This document shows, one piece after another, positions 1 through 7,500 of a stretch of 64,000 nt of DNA (positions are counted from its first letter, which is position 1; the number at the start of each line of letters is the position of its first letter). The translations under genes were made by a program, and so were the position numbers. The notes under the pieces are model-generated. The model was not told the DNA's origin, did no database searches, and worked only from the letters and a program-made list of their open reading frames with translations. Origin of the DNA: Coraliomargarita algicola (GTDB taxonomy: Bacteria; Verrucomicrobiota; Verrucomicrobiia; Opitutales; Coraliomargaritaceae); assembly GCF_033878955.1 (NCBI RefSeq), contig NZ_CP138858.1:4987001-5051000 (forward strand), written 5' to 3'.

Positions 1-1
1 C

Positions 2-559
2 ATCTCCAGTAAAAGTATCGATCTATTACCAGAGACCCAGATTCGCGTATACGGCGTGCTCCGCGACGACTTTACAGCTTGCGCAGGCACCGCCTTGGAA
101 GTGCGGAGCTTTCAAATCGTTGAAATGCCCGAACTCGTCGCCAACGATAGCGACGGGAACCTCTTGGATGATAACTGGGAGCTCTTTTGGCTCGGCGAGG
201 GCGGACACGATCCTTTTGCAAGTGTCGATGGCAGCGGCTACAGTCTATTGCAAAAATTCCTCGGCGGCCACAATCCGGCCGACTCCAGTGATGTGCCTGC
301 CGCGGCAATCGAAGACCTCAGCGCGCCAGACATCCGCATCCACATGAGCGCTACGAACGAAGTGACACTTACATGGGAATGGCCCGGCGCGTATAGCGAC
401 TCCATTCAGTTCAAGCTCATTCAGTCTGACGAGCTCGGCAACCTCAGATCCGTCACGCCCACATCGGTTAACTACAACCGCGTCGGTGACGCCCACACAC
501 TGGTGCTAGGCGTGCCCGCCGGCGATGCCCGCTTCTTTAAATTAGTGATGTCATTGTAG
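2..559 (+). CDS. C-terminal part of a large secreted protein (5' end outside window)
   Basis: The frame is open from base 2, so the true start lies upstream; 185 residues are visible. A stretch around residues 50-95 (DSDGNLLDDNWELFWLG, then DPFASVDGSGYSLLQKFLGG and NPADSSDVP) is the acidic, Asp-rich calcium-binding-like tail (thrombospondin type 3 or dockerin-like) common at the ends of large exported Verrucomicrobia proteins. A beta-rich, fibronectin III-like stretch (IRIHMSATNEVTLTWEW) follows. The catalytic or binding part of the protein is not in the window, so its substrate cannot be named. It converges on the gene at 615-1073 with a hairpin between them. Confidence 0.75.
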   Translation: MSSKSIDLLPETQIRVYGVLRDDFTACAGTALEVRSFQIVEMPELVANDSDGNLLDDNWELFWLGEGGHDPFASVDGSGYSLLQKFLGGHNPADSSDVPAAAIEDLSAPDIRIHMSATNEVTLTWEWPGAYSDSIQFKLIQSDELGNLRSVTPTSVNYNRVGDAHTLVLGVPAGDARFFKLVMSL

Positions 560-562
560 TCA

Positions 563-591
563 GACGCTGCCCGCAAGCGTTGGGCAGCGTC
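563..591. terminator. intergenic hairpin between convergent genes
   Basis: A perfect 10-bp stem, GACGCTGCCC (563-572) with GGGCAGCGTC (582-591), around a 9-base loop. It lies 4 bp after the stop of the upstream plus-strand gene and 24 bp before the end of the minus-strand gene. No T-run follows on either side, so termination is inferred from position and stem strength only. Confidence 0.5.
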
Positions 592-614
592 CGCTCCGTG
601 GGCGAGGGCTGTTA

Positions 615-1073
615 TTATGGACAAGCCGCCGCATGATTCGCATTGCGGCGCCAAATTAGTGCACACAGCCAAAAGGCAAAAACAATCGTTTCAGGATCTG
701 GATAACTGCCGGAGATTTGAACGCGGCGCGTGAACGCGTGGGCCGGCTTGATACGCGCTTGGCAGCCCATTCCGCTTAACAGCATGGTGCGACCAAAGGC
801 CGATTTTGCTGAAAGCTCCATGGCCCCTGACTCAAGTTTGATGTCAAATCCGCGCCGGAGCATGCTGATTCTTGATGCCTCGGCACAAACCTTGTCCTCC
901 TTGATTAATTCCCATGTCGGTGTAACGAAGCCCGATTTCTTGATCGTATAGAGCTGACCATTTAGCTCGAAGCGGCCCGATTCGCCCGCCCAGTTAAAGC
1001 GGAGCCCCGCATCAATGCCGCCACCCTGCATTGTATAGTTCCAAGATAAGACATTTGGTTGGCATTCAATCAT
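615..1073 (-). CDS. hypothetical protein, beta-rich body with C-terminal hydrophobic segment
   Basis: 152 residues. The ATG is at 1073. The body alternates short hydrophobic and charged stretches typical of a beta-barrel or sandwich (GGGIDAGLRFNWAGESGRF, LNGQLYTIKKSGF). A single hydrophobic segment near the end (ETIVFAFWLCALIW) is followed by RRNAN. This layout, a beta-rich body with one C-terminal helix, recalls the tubby/LURP-one/scramblase-like fold, but that is an impression and was not tested by a profile search. It is monocistronic, with 235 bp to the next minus-strand gene upstream. Its function is unknown. Confidence 0.55.
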   Translation of the reverse strand: MIECQPNVLSWNYTMQGGGIDAGLRFNWAGESGRFELNGQLYTIKKSGFVTPTWELIKEDKVCAEASRISMLRRGFDIKLESGAMELSAKSAFGRTMLLSGMGCQARIKPAHAFTRRVQISGSYPDPETIVFAFWLCALIWRRNANHAAACP

Positions 1074-1308
1074 CGCGTTATTAAAGTATATCTAACGCAT
1101 GATAGGCAAGTTTTTATTCTAGCTGGTTATCTTGAGGTCTTCTGACTGCTCTTTCTGGAATGGTCGATGCGTCGGGGGTGTTTTTATACCAAGCAGGGGC
1201 TGAAATCGGGAGCAGGGCTTTGGGGATCTATGCGCAGTTCGATCGCAGGTGCGCGAACGTCAAACGTTCAATCTTGTATGTGAGTTTCACGCGTGGGGCG
1301 AATTTTCG

Positions 1309-1740
1309 TTAGCTGCCTTGCGCTGCGTTGGAAATATTTCGTTCTTCGATGAAGTCTTGTAAAATGAGGGCCGCGGCTCGGGAGTCGATCTCACCGCTTT
1401 GGCGGCTGGGCTTTTTCTTTTGGCCTTTGAGCCCTTGTTCTACGGAGTGACTGGAGAGGCGTTCGTCTACCCGGTGAATGGGCAGCCGAAAGCGCTTTTC
1501 GAGCTCTACGATAAATTCGTCCACTTCTCTGGCTTTAAAGCCGACCGAGCCGTCCATGTTGAGCGGGTAGCCGACCACGAGCTCTTGGGCGCGGCGTTGC
1601 GTGATCATCGTCTCGATCTGGCGCATGCGCTCCTTCTTGGAAGGCGCGACGGCCGCCGGTAGTGGCATTGCAATACCGATCTCGTCCGCGAAAGCGAGTC
1701 CGATACGCTTCTCGCCCCAGTCTATGCCGAGATAGTTCAC
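1309..1740 (-). CDS. ruvX: putative pre-16S rRNA nuclease / Holliday junction resolvase RuvX (YqgF)
   Basis: 143 residues, the usual length for YqgF/RuvX, starting with GTG at 1740. The RNase H-like fold is marked by GIDWGEKRIGLA (residues 5-16, first acidic residue), VVGYPLNMDGS near residue 56, VDERLSS near 92 (second acid) and DSRAAALIL near 119 (third acid). The family matures the 5' end of 16S rRNA and has been described as a Holliday junction resolvase. The gene starts 34 bp after manC ends, on the same strand, so the two are probably cotranscribed. All catalytic acids are present and nothing suggests damage. Confidence 0.93.
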   Translation of the reverse strand: MNYLGIDWGEKRIGLAFADEIGIAMPLPAAVAPSKKERMRQIETMITQRRAQELVVGYPLNMDGSVGFKAREVDEFIVELEKRFRLPIHRVDERLSSHSVEQGLKGQKKKPSRQSGEIDSRAAALILQDFIEERNISNAAQGS

Positions 1741-1774
1741 TGTTTCGGAATGAAGAATTAGAACTTACTAAAAG

Positions 1775-2866
1775 CTACATCAGGCGCTTGTAGGCCTCTT
1801 GGACGCCGATTTTATTGACGAGAGCTTTGATTTCCTGGGCTTTGTCTTTGTGACAGACCAAAGTGGCGTCGTCGGTTTTGACAACGATGAGATCTTTGAC
1901 GCCGAGTAGGGCAACGAGGTGTGTGTCGTCGCGGCAATAGACAATGTTGTCCTGAGCGTCGGAAAGTTCGGCTTGGCCGCGTACGACATTGCCGTCGGGG
2001 TCAGCGGGGTAGTGGCGTGCGACAGCGGGCCATTCGCCGACATCGTCCCAATCAAAGCCGGACTCGACCATGACGACGTTGTTAGCCTTCTCAATGATGG
2101 CATAGTCGACCGAGATTTTCTCGAGACTTGGGTAGTGTTCTGCGAGTAGTGAGTCGATGTCTGTGCCAGCAGCGAGGCCTTGGTCGATGTTTTGAAGTGC
2201 TTGCCAGAGGCTGGGGGTGCTTTTTTCGAGTTCGGCAACAATGGAAGGCACGGACCAGATGAACATGCCGGCATTCCAGAAGTAGTTGCCTGCCTGCAGG
2301 TAGTTTTGTGCTGTTTGGAAATCGGGCTTTTCGACAAAGCGTTGTACTTGGTAGACGGGACGCTCGGCATAGTCGCCCATGGCAGCGCCTTGTTGGATGT
2401 AGCCGTAACCAGTCGCCGGGAAGCTGGCAGTGATGCCGATGGTGGCGAGCACGGGCTGGGCTTCGGCGGCCGCAAAGGCGCTTTCCAATGTGTCGCGCAG
2501 ACCGGCTGCATTATGTATGACGGCGTCGGCTGGAAGCATGGCAAAGCTGGCCTGAGGATCTTCGCGTCGCACGAGTATGGTGGCCAGTCCGACAGCAGCG
2601 GCAGTGTCGCGGCCAATGGGTTCGCCGATTACTTTGTTGGGATCGAGCTCGGGGCAGACTTCCAATACCGCATCGCGTTGCTCGGCGTTCGTGATGACGA
2701 AGACGTCCTTGGCGGACACTAGCCCGGCGAGGCGGTCGATGGTCTGTGCCAACATCGCCTTGTCGCCGACGATGGGTAAGAGTTGTTTCGGGCGTGCGAT
2801 GCGGCTTTCCGGCCAAAAGCGTTCGCCTCGGCCACCCGCCATGATAACTACAAATCGTTTAGACAT
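1775..2866 (-). CDS. manC: mannose-1-phosphate guanylyltransferase
   Basis: Makes GDP-mannose from mannose-1-phosphate and GTP, the activated sugar for mannose, fucose and rhamnose polymers. Right after the start comes the nucleotidyltransferase signature MAGGRGERFWPESR, then RPKQLLPIVG. Later motifs include FVEKPD, GNYFWNAGMFIW and the metal-site region SGFDWDDVGEW. The protein has 363 residues, the length of the single-domain ManC type without a fused phosphomannose isomerase. The frame is open to an earlier ATG at 2935, but the 23 extra residues are unlike the family and precede the conserved start, so the ATG at 2866 is chosen. No clear Shine-Dalgarno precedes either start. It lies upstream of ruvX. 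Confidence 0.92.
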   Translation of the reverse strand: MSKRFVVIMAGGRGERFWPESRIARPKQLLPIVGDKAMLAQTIDRLAGLVSAKDVFVITNAEQRDAVLEVCPELDPNKVIGEPIGRDTAAAVGLATILVRREDPQASFAMLPADAVIHNAAGLRDTLESAFAAAEAQPVLATIGITASFPATGYGYIQQGAAMGDYAERPVYQVQRFVEKPDFQTAQNYLQAGNYFWNAGMFIWSVPSIVAELEKSTPSLWQALQNIDQGLAAGTDIDSLLAEHYPSLEKISVDYAIIEKANNVVMVESGFDWDDVGEWPAVARHYPADPDGNVVRGQAELSDAQDNIVYCRDDTHLVALLGVKDLIVVKTDDATLVCHKDKAQEIKALVNKIGVQEAYKRLM

Positions 2867-3055
2867 AGCTGCAGATTTCATTCGATCCGAAGAATGGCAA
2901 GAATCGAGTTGTTCGATTTTTACATTTGAGGACATCGAATATTTGGACGAAGATTATTTGTCAGAGTGAGTGCCTGCTAGCTCATGAGTCTTTCAGATCC
3001 TGTCTTGATCTCCGTGGCGCAATCCTATGATTTAGCGCATTCTCCTATTATCTAT

Positions 3056-4045
3056 ATGCCGAAGAAAAAATCCAAATCGATCGAAGACGAAGGTCCAAAG
3101 AAGAAGATGATGTATACCATCAAGCTCGATGATGAGAAGATGGATCAACTTGCGGACTTGCTGGAAAAGCAGACGGGGGGCGCATGGTTCCCGTATGATG
3201 TCGCCTATTCGTTATTTGCGTTCAAGGGGGAGAAGGTGAATGTAGTGGGGTATCAGAGTGGTAAGCTGGTGGTATCCGGGAAGAATACTGAGGACTTTGT
3301 TCGCGACATTCTCGAAGCGCAAATTACGGGAGATCCACGTCTGGGATACGACGAGGTGCATAATCCCGAGTGGTTTACCTTACATGCTGGTTGCGATGAG
3401 AGCGGAAAGGGGGATTTATTTGGACCGCTGGTGACTGCATGCGTGGTGGCTGATGGGGATATGGTGCGGCATTGGTTGGAGCTGGGGGTGGCTGATAGTA
3501 AAAAACTGACCGATGGCAGTATTTTGAAGTTGGATAAGGAGATTCGTAAGACTGAGGGGGTGGTGATCCAGACTGCATTCGCACGGATGCCCAAGTATAA
3601 TGAGCTCTATAACAAATTTGACCGCAATTTGAATAAACTACTGGCATGGTATCATGGGAAATCCTTGAACCAAGCTTTGGACGCACGGCCTGCGCCTTGG
3701 GGCTTGCTGGACCAGTTTACCAAACAGAAGCTGGTAGATGCATATGTAAAAGATCGCAAAGACTTTAATTTGATCAGTCGTACCAAAGCCGAGTCGGACC
3801 CTGTGGTCGCCGCCGCATCGATTGTGGCTCGTGCAGTCTATGTGCGCGAAATGAAGCGGCTCTCGGATGAAGTGGGAGAGCCTTTAGTGAAGGGAGCCAG
3901 TGGCCAAGTGCTGGCACAGGCTAAAAAGATTGTCGCTGAAAAGGGGGCCGATGCCCTGCGGAATTTTGCGAAAATGCACTTTAAGACGGCCTATGAAGCG
4001 CAAGGTTTGGAGCCCCCCGCCAAGCCGAGTTGGTATAAGTATTAA
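3056..4045 (+). CDS. rnhC: ribonuclease HIII
   Basis: Cleaves the RNA strand of RNA-DNA hybrids. The N-terminal third is a TBP-like substrate-binding domain (YTIKLDDEKMDQLADLL, then GGAWFPYDVAYSLFAFKG), which separates HIII from HII. The catalytic domain opens with GCDESGKGDLFGPLV, the DEDE-type active site, and later has ADSKKLTD and SRTKAESDPVVAAASIVAR. The chosen ATG at 3056 begins MPKKKSKSIED; an in-frame upstream ATG at 2984 would add 24 unconserved residues. It has 329 residues, normal for the family. It diverges from manC, so the roughly 190 bp between them hold both promoters. Confidence 0.93.
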   Translation: MPKKKSKSIEDEGPKKKMMYTIKLDDEKMDQLADLLEKQTGGAWFPYDVAYSLFAFKGEKVNVVGYQSGKLVVSGKNTEDFVRDILEAQITGDPRLGYDEVHNPEWFTLHAGCDESGKGDLFGPLVTACVVADGDMVRHWLELGVADSKKLTDGSILKLDKEIRKTEGVVIQTAFARMPKYNELYNKFDRNLNKLLAWYHGKSLNQALDARPAPWGLLDQFTKQKLVDAYVKDRKDFNLISRTKAESDPVVAAASIVARAVYVREMKRLSDEVGEPLVKGASGQVLAQAKKIVAEKGADALRNFAKMHFKTAYEAQGLEPPAKPSWYKY

Positions 4046-4090
4046 TCGTGCTGATTGACAGGCTGGGGGAAGATGCTTTGCGTAGGTAAT

Positions 4091-4407
4091 ATGATTACTT
4101 TAACTGACAATGCCGTTTCGCAAATTCGTAAATTAGCCGCCGAGAAAGCTGGTGAGGGGCAGTTGCTCCGTATCTTTGTCGAAGCTGGGGGTGCTCCGGT
4201 TTTGAGTATGGGATGTCCTTTGAGGCGAAAAAAGAGGAGGATCAGGTGCTGGAGAGTAATGGCATCTCTTTTTTAGTGGATCCGACTAGTCTCGATTATC
4301 TGGACGGCAGTGTGGTGGACTTCGATGATGGCCTGAGTGGAAAGGGCTTCGATATCCGGAATCCCAATGCGACGAGCACCTGTGGTTGTGGTCGTTCATT
4401 TAATTAA
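4091..4407 (+). pseudogene. HesB/IscA-type iron-sulfur carrier, frameshifted at a G run
   Basis: A-type carriers deliver Fe-S clusters using three cysteines. The first half reads MITLTDNAVSQIRKLAAEK up to LRIFVEAGG. Frame then changes at five Gs at 4187-4191. One extra G would restore GGCSGFEYGMSFEAKK and run on to the end, STCGCGRSFN, giving about 105 residues with the CSG...CGC cysteine set complete. As written, the first frame ends at 4276 and lacks the last two cysteines. A single lost base in a homopolymer may be a sequencing error or a real mutation. It follows rnhC by 45 bp and precedes rpsB. Confidence 0.85.
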
Positions 4408-4584
4408 GTGGAAAACATAAAAAACACGGCCTTTACACTTGCCTTGCGCAGTGCGATTGGTATCCCTCTGCGCTTCTCATTCTAGAATTGAGTGTGAAAC
4501 GGGGCATTTCGTCCCATTAACCAAACATATAACTAAAAGAAACATCGTTTCTCCCAGAGTGGTTATCTGGGCTTTGAAAACAGT

Positions 4585-5463
4585 ATGAATATTACACCAA
4601 AAGACCTTCTCGACGCAGGCGTACACTTCGGGCACCAGCTCCGCCGCTGGAATCCAAAGTCGAAGCCCTACGTCTACGACAATCGTAACGGCATCTCTAT
4701 CATCGACTTGGCGCAAACTCATGCGCTGCTTGAAAAAGCTTATGCCAAGGTCGAAGAAGTCGTCGCTTCCGGTAAAGATGTGCTTTTCATCGGCACCAAG
4801 AAGCAAGCGCAGGAAATCATGCGTGAAGCCGCGACAGCCTGCCAAATGCCTTTCTGCGTGAATCGCTGGATGGGTGGAGGTCTCACCAATTTCACGACCA
4901 TCAAGACTTCGCTGGCGAAATACCGCAAGTTCTTGAAAATGGACCAAGACGGCGAACTTGAGAAGCTTCCTGGTAAGGAAGAAGCTGCGATCCGTCGTCA
5001 AATGAGCCGCATGAATCGTAACTTCGAAGGTATGCTCGAAGTTTCTGAATTGCCAGCAGCGGTCTTTATCGTAGACACCAAGAATGAAGAAATCGCAGTC
5101 GCTGAGGCGAATCGCCTTGGAATTCCTGTGATCGGTCTGGTGGACACCAATTCGGACCCCACAGTGCTCGATTTCCCCATCCCTGGTAATGATGACGCAG
5201 TCAAGTCGATCCGCATCATCGTGGAAACCATCTTGGAAGCGGCTCAAAGTGGTCTTGCGCAACGCGAAGCTAAGAAGGTTCAGAAGAGCGCAGGCCCTAT
5301 TATCCGTGAGCAAGTCTTCGAGCAAGAGGGCGACGTAGAAGTCACGCTCCCCGCCGGATATGGTGAGGATGACAAGCCAGCTGCTGAAGCTGTAGCGACA
5401 CCTGTTGCTGAAGAAGCACCTGCAGCTGAAGCCGCTCCAGAAGCGACTGAAGAAAGCAAGTAA
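4585..5463 (+). CDS. rpsB: 30S ribosomal protein S2
   Basis: 292 residues. Typical S2 motifs are present: LLDAGVHFGHQLRRWNPK at the start, FIGTKKQAQ, NRWMGGGLTNF, and ADTNSDP/GNDDA-type residues (LVDTNSDPTVLDFPIPGNDD). The last roughly 50 residues form an acidic Ala/Glu/Pro tail beyond the usual S2 core, a common lineage-specific extension. It is followed 35 bp later by tsf, the standard rpsB-tsf operon. The 177 bp before the start carry no gene and probably hold the promoter and any autoregulatory leader; no defined S2-leader structure was identified by eye. Confidence 0.97.
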   Translation: MNITPKDLLDAGVHFGHQLRRWNPKSKPYVYDNRNGISIIDLAQTHALLEKAYAKVEEVVASGKDVLFIGTKKQAQEIMREAATACQMPFCVNRWMGGGLTNFTTIKTSLAKYRKFLKMDQDGELEKLPGKEEAAIRRQMSRMNRNFEGMLEVSELPAAVFIVDTKNEEIAVAEANRLGIPVIGLVDTNSDPTVLDFPIPGNDDAVKSIRIIVETILEAAQSGLAQREAKKVQKSAGPIIREQVFEQEGDVEVTLPAGYGEDDKPAAEAVATPVAEEAPAAEAAPEATEESK

Positions 5464-5498
5464 TTCTCCAAATCTGAAACTTATAAGATTTAAATAAT

Positions 5499-6092
5499 AT
5501 GAGCGTACAAATTAATGCAAAAATGGTTGGCGAACTGCGTGAAAGCACAGGCGCTGGACTGATGGATTGTAAGAAAGCTTTGGTTGAGTCCGAAGGTAAT
5601 TTCGAAGCAGCTGTTGAACTCCTTCGCAAGAAGGGCATGGCCACTGCCGCTAAAAAAGCAGGTCGTGACGCCAGCGATGGTTTGATTGACACTTACATCC
5701 ACCTCGGTGGTAAGGTCGGTGTGATGGTTGAAGTTAGCTGCGAAAGTGATTTCGTTGCCAAGACTGATGACTTTAAGCAATTCGTGAAAGATATCGCGAT
5801 GCACATCGCAGCCGCGAGCCCCGTTTGCGTTTCTCGTGACGATATCGATCCAGCAATTGTGGCTGCAGAGCGTAAAGTTGCTGAAGGCCAAGCTGAAGGT
5901 AAGCCTGCACAAGCGATCGAGAAGATCGTTGAAGGCAAGCTGAACAAGTTTTTGAGCGAGTCTTGCCTATTGGAGCAAGCTTTCGTGAAGAATCCTGATC
6001 AAACGGTTCAAGAGCTATTGACTGCAATGATCGCCAAGATGGGCGAAAATATGCAAGTGAAACGTTTCGCTCGTTTCCAAGTCGGCGCGTAA
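5499..6092 (+). CDS. tsf: elongation factor Ts
   Basis: Nucleotide exchange factor for EF-Tu. It has the N-terminal UBA-like part (VGELRESTGAGLMDCKKAL, then GNFEAAVELLRKKG) and the EF-Tu-contacting SDFVAKT near residue 87. At 197 residues it is the short form, as in Thermus, lacking the extra domain of the roughly 283-residue E. coli type. It ends VKRFARFQVG, as the family does. It is cotranscribed with rpsB and followed directly by a strong intrinsic terminator. Confidence 0.97.
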   Translation: MSVQINAKMVGELRESTGAGLMDCKKALVESEGNFEAAVELLRKKGMATAAKKAGRDASDGLIDTYIHLGGKVGVMVEVSCESDFVAKTDDFKQFVKDIAMHIAAASPVCVSRDDIDPAIVAAERKVAEGQAEGKPAQAIEKIVEGKLNKFLSESCLLEQAFVKNPDQTVQELLTAMIAKMGENMQVKRFARFQVGA

Positions 6093-6116
6093 ACAGTTTA
6101 GGTTTTTTATTTTCAA

Positions 6117-6148
6117 GCCCCGCATCTTAACGGATGCGGGGCTTTTTT
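6117..6148 (+). terminator. intrinsic terminator of rpsB-tsf
   Basis: Perfect 10-bp GC-rich stem GCCCCGCATC (6117-6126) with GATGCGGGGC (6133-6142), 6-base loop, then six Ts. It starts 24 bp after the tsf stop. Confidence 0.92.
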
Positions 6149-6162
6149 ATTTAGAAGTGAGA

Positions 6163-6195
6163 CAAAAAAAACGCATCCTTACGGATGCGGTTTTT
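6163..6195 (-). terminator. intrinsic terminator of the trxA operon (bidirectional)
   Basis: Stem CGCATCC (6172-6178) with GGATGCG (6183-6189), loop TTAC. Eight As lie on the left and five Ts on the right, so it can act on either strand. It sits 36 bp after the trxA stop on the minus strand. The stem repeats the core of the tsf terminator 30 bp away. Confidence 0.85.
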
Positions 6196-6230
6196 GTTTT
6201 GAGAAAACTGACTTTTGCAGAGCGTGGATC

Positions 6231-6548
6231 TTAGACCAGCTTGGCCTTGAGATCGTCTTTTGAAGTGAGGCCGACTACGGTTTCTGCGACGGAACCACCC
6301 TTGAAGATCAGGATGGTTGGAATTGCGCGGATCTCGTATTTGCTGGCGATTTCGCTGTTGTTATCCACATTGACCTTGCAGATTTTAACGGCGTCGCCGA
6401 GTTCTGTAGCGAGTTCTTCGAGGATAGGAGCGATCGCCTTGCAGGGACCACACCATGGAGCCCAAAAGTCGACAACGACTGGGGCAGAGCCGCCGGCCAC
6501 TGTGGAATCAAAATTAGAGCTATCGAGTTCTGTGATGTTATCGGACAT
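6231..6548 (-). CDS. trxA: thioredoxin
   Basis: 105 residues, normal thioredoxin length. The redox site is FWAPWCGPCKAIAP near residues 28-41. The cis-proline region is IRAIPTILIF and the C-terminal part is GGSVAETVVGLTSKDDLKAKL. No signal peptide, so it is the cytoplasmic dithiol reductant recycled by thioredoxin reductase (not in the window). It is the last gene of the minus-strand run from lptD and starts 23 bp after the Pro/Ala-rich protein ends. Confidence 0.97.
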   Translation of the reverse strand: MSDNITELDSSNFDSTVAGGSAPVVVDFWAPWCGPCKAIAPILEELATELGDAVKICKVNVDNNSEIASKYEIRAIPTILIFKGGSVAETVVGLTSKDDLKAKLV

Positions 6549-6571
6549 AATGTCTTTGTTTATTGACGTGT

Positions 6572-7183
6572 TTATTTTAGGAAAGGGAGTGTGTCTTGTA
6601 AGAGCAAGACTGCAAATGCGATCGCCACGGCTGCCGCGACGGCATCGATGATGAGGCCGACGACGCTGGTGCCTTTGTCTTCATCGATGGTGATGGACGG
6701 CTTACTTGCGGTGGACTGGGGGGCCGCGGCCTTAGGCGTCGCCGGTTTGGGGGCGACAGGCTTTGCAGCGGCGGGTGCAGGCTTCGCAGCGGCTGAAGGC
6801 GCGGTCGCAGGCTTGGCTGGAGCGGCCGGAGCGATGGGTTTGGCTGGAGCGGCCGGAGCGACGGGTTTGGCTGGAGTGGCCGGTGTGGGCTTACTCTCAG
6901 CGAGTTCCTCAAATGAGAGTGTGGGTTTGGCCGGTTTTTTCGGGGGCGTTGGTTTGGCGGGGGCGGCTGGCATCGCTGGTGTTGCGGATACTTTGCGCTC
7001 AGCAAGTTCTTCGAAGGAGGGCACTGGAGCTGTTTTGGGGGCAGCCGGTGCAGCTGGAGTGACTGGAGCAGCTGGCTTTCTCGGGGCCGCAGGCTGTGAG
7101 TGGGCTGCCGTTCCGTTGACTGTCTTGCCGGCTTCGTTGTTAGCTGGGGTGTTGGCTGAATTTTCGTTGTTGGGGTCTGTCAT
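6572..7183 (-). CDS. Pro/Ala/Lys-rich protein with C-terminal transmembrane anchor
   Basis: 203 residues, about 150 of them a low-complexity linker of Pro, Ala and Lys, including repeats of APAAPAKP. Two near-identical short motifs are spaced inside it: PSFEELAERK near residue 54 and LSFEELAESK near residue 89. A charged patch (SITIDEDKGTS) precedes one hydrophobic helix (VVGLIIDAVAAAVAIAFAVLLL) near the C-terminus, ending DTLPFLK. The layout fits a tail-anchored inner-membrane protein with a long disordered arm carrying two copies of a binding motif. The reading frame is supported by the conserved-looking ends and by its fit in an operon between a small protein gene (44 bp away) and trxA. 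No family is recognised. Confidence 0.72.
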   Translation of the reverse strand: MTDPNNENSANTPANNEAGKTVNGTAAHSQPAAPRKPAAPVTPAAPAAPKTAPVPSFEELAERKVSATPAMPAAPAKPTPPKKPAKPTLSFEELAESKPTPATPAKPVAPAAPAKPIAPAAPAKPATAPSAAAKPAPAAAKPVAPKPATPKAAAPQSTASKPSITIDEDKGTSVVGLIIDAVAAAVAIAFAVLLLQDTLPFLK

Positions 7184-7227
7184 AGTGGGAGTAGGCTATG
7201 TGAGCTTTGCTGCCTGTCAAGTGGACC

Positions 7228-7494
7228 TTAATCAGGTGTGTTATCTTTAATGATGTCGCTGAGTTCTTTTTTGTCCACGGTCTCGAGGGTCTTGCCCTTG
7301 CGGTCGAGGGTTTCAAAGGTTTTCACCACAGTCTCGGTCATGCGCTCATGTGTTTCTTGAGAGCCGCCCACGATGGCGAAGCGCTCTGCTTGTGTGATAC
7401 GCTTGTGGCCGTCCTTGTTGTCCAGGCCGACTCCGATTAGGTGAGCAGCGGGCTTTTTGGAAGGTGAGTTGTGATTGTTACCGAGACGATTCAT
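7228..7494 (-). CDS. small conserved-looking protein of unknown function
   Basis: 88 residues, ATG at 7494, starting 6 bp after scpA ends, so almost certainly translated in the same operon. It is hydrophilic and soluble. The centre reads HLIGVGLDNKDGHKRITQAE, then FAIVGGSQETHERMTETVV; the end is a charged helix (KKELSDIIKD). It has no signal peptide and no cysteines. I do not recognise a family. The tight spacing suggests a role tied to the scpA/lptD transcript, but this is inference. Confidence 0.7.
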   Translation of the reverse strand: MNRLGNNHNSPSKKPAAHLIGVGLDNKDGHKRITQAERFAIVGGSQETHERMTETVVKTFETLDRKGKTLETVDKKELSDIIKDNTPD

Positions 7495-7500
7495 TGGAAA

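Noticed and set aside
1780..2616. 278-residue open frame on the minus strand, shifted relative to manC
   Set aside because: It overlaps manC on the same strand in another frame and has composition (Pro, Ser, Thr and Lys-rich, no domain) expected of a shadow. manC motifs are certain.
6591..7250. 219-residue Gly/Ala-rich frame antisense to the Pro/Ala-rich protein
   Set aside because: Repetitive GCC/GGC codons on one strand always give an Ala/Gly-rich frame on the other. No start site or operon fit.
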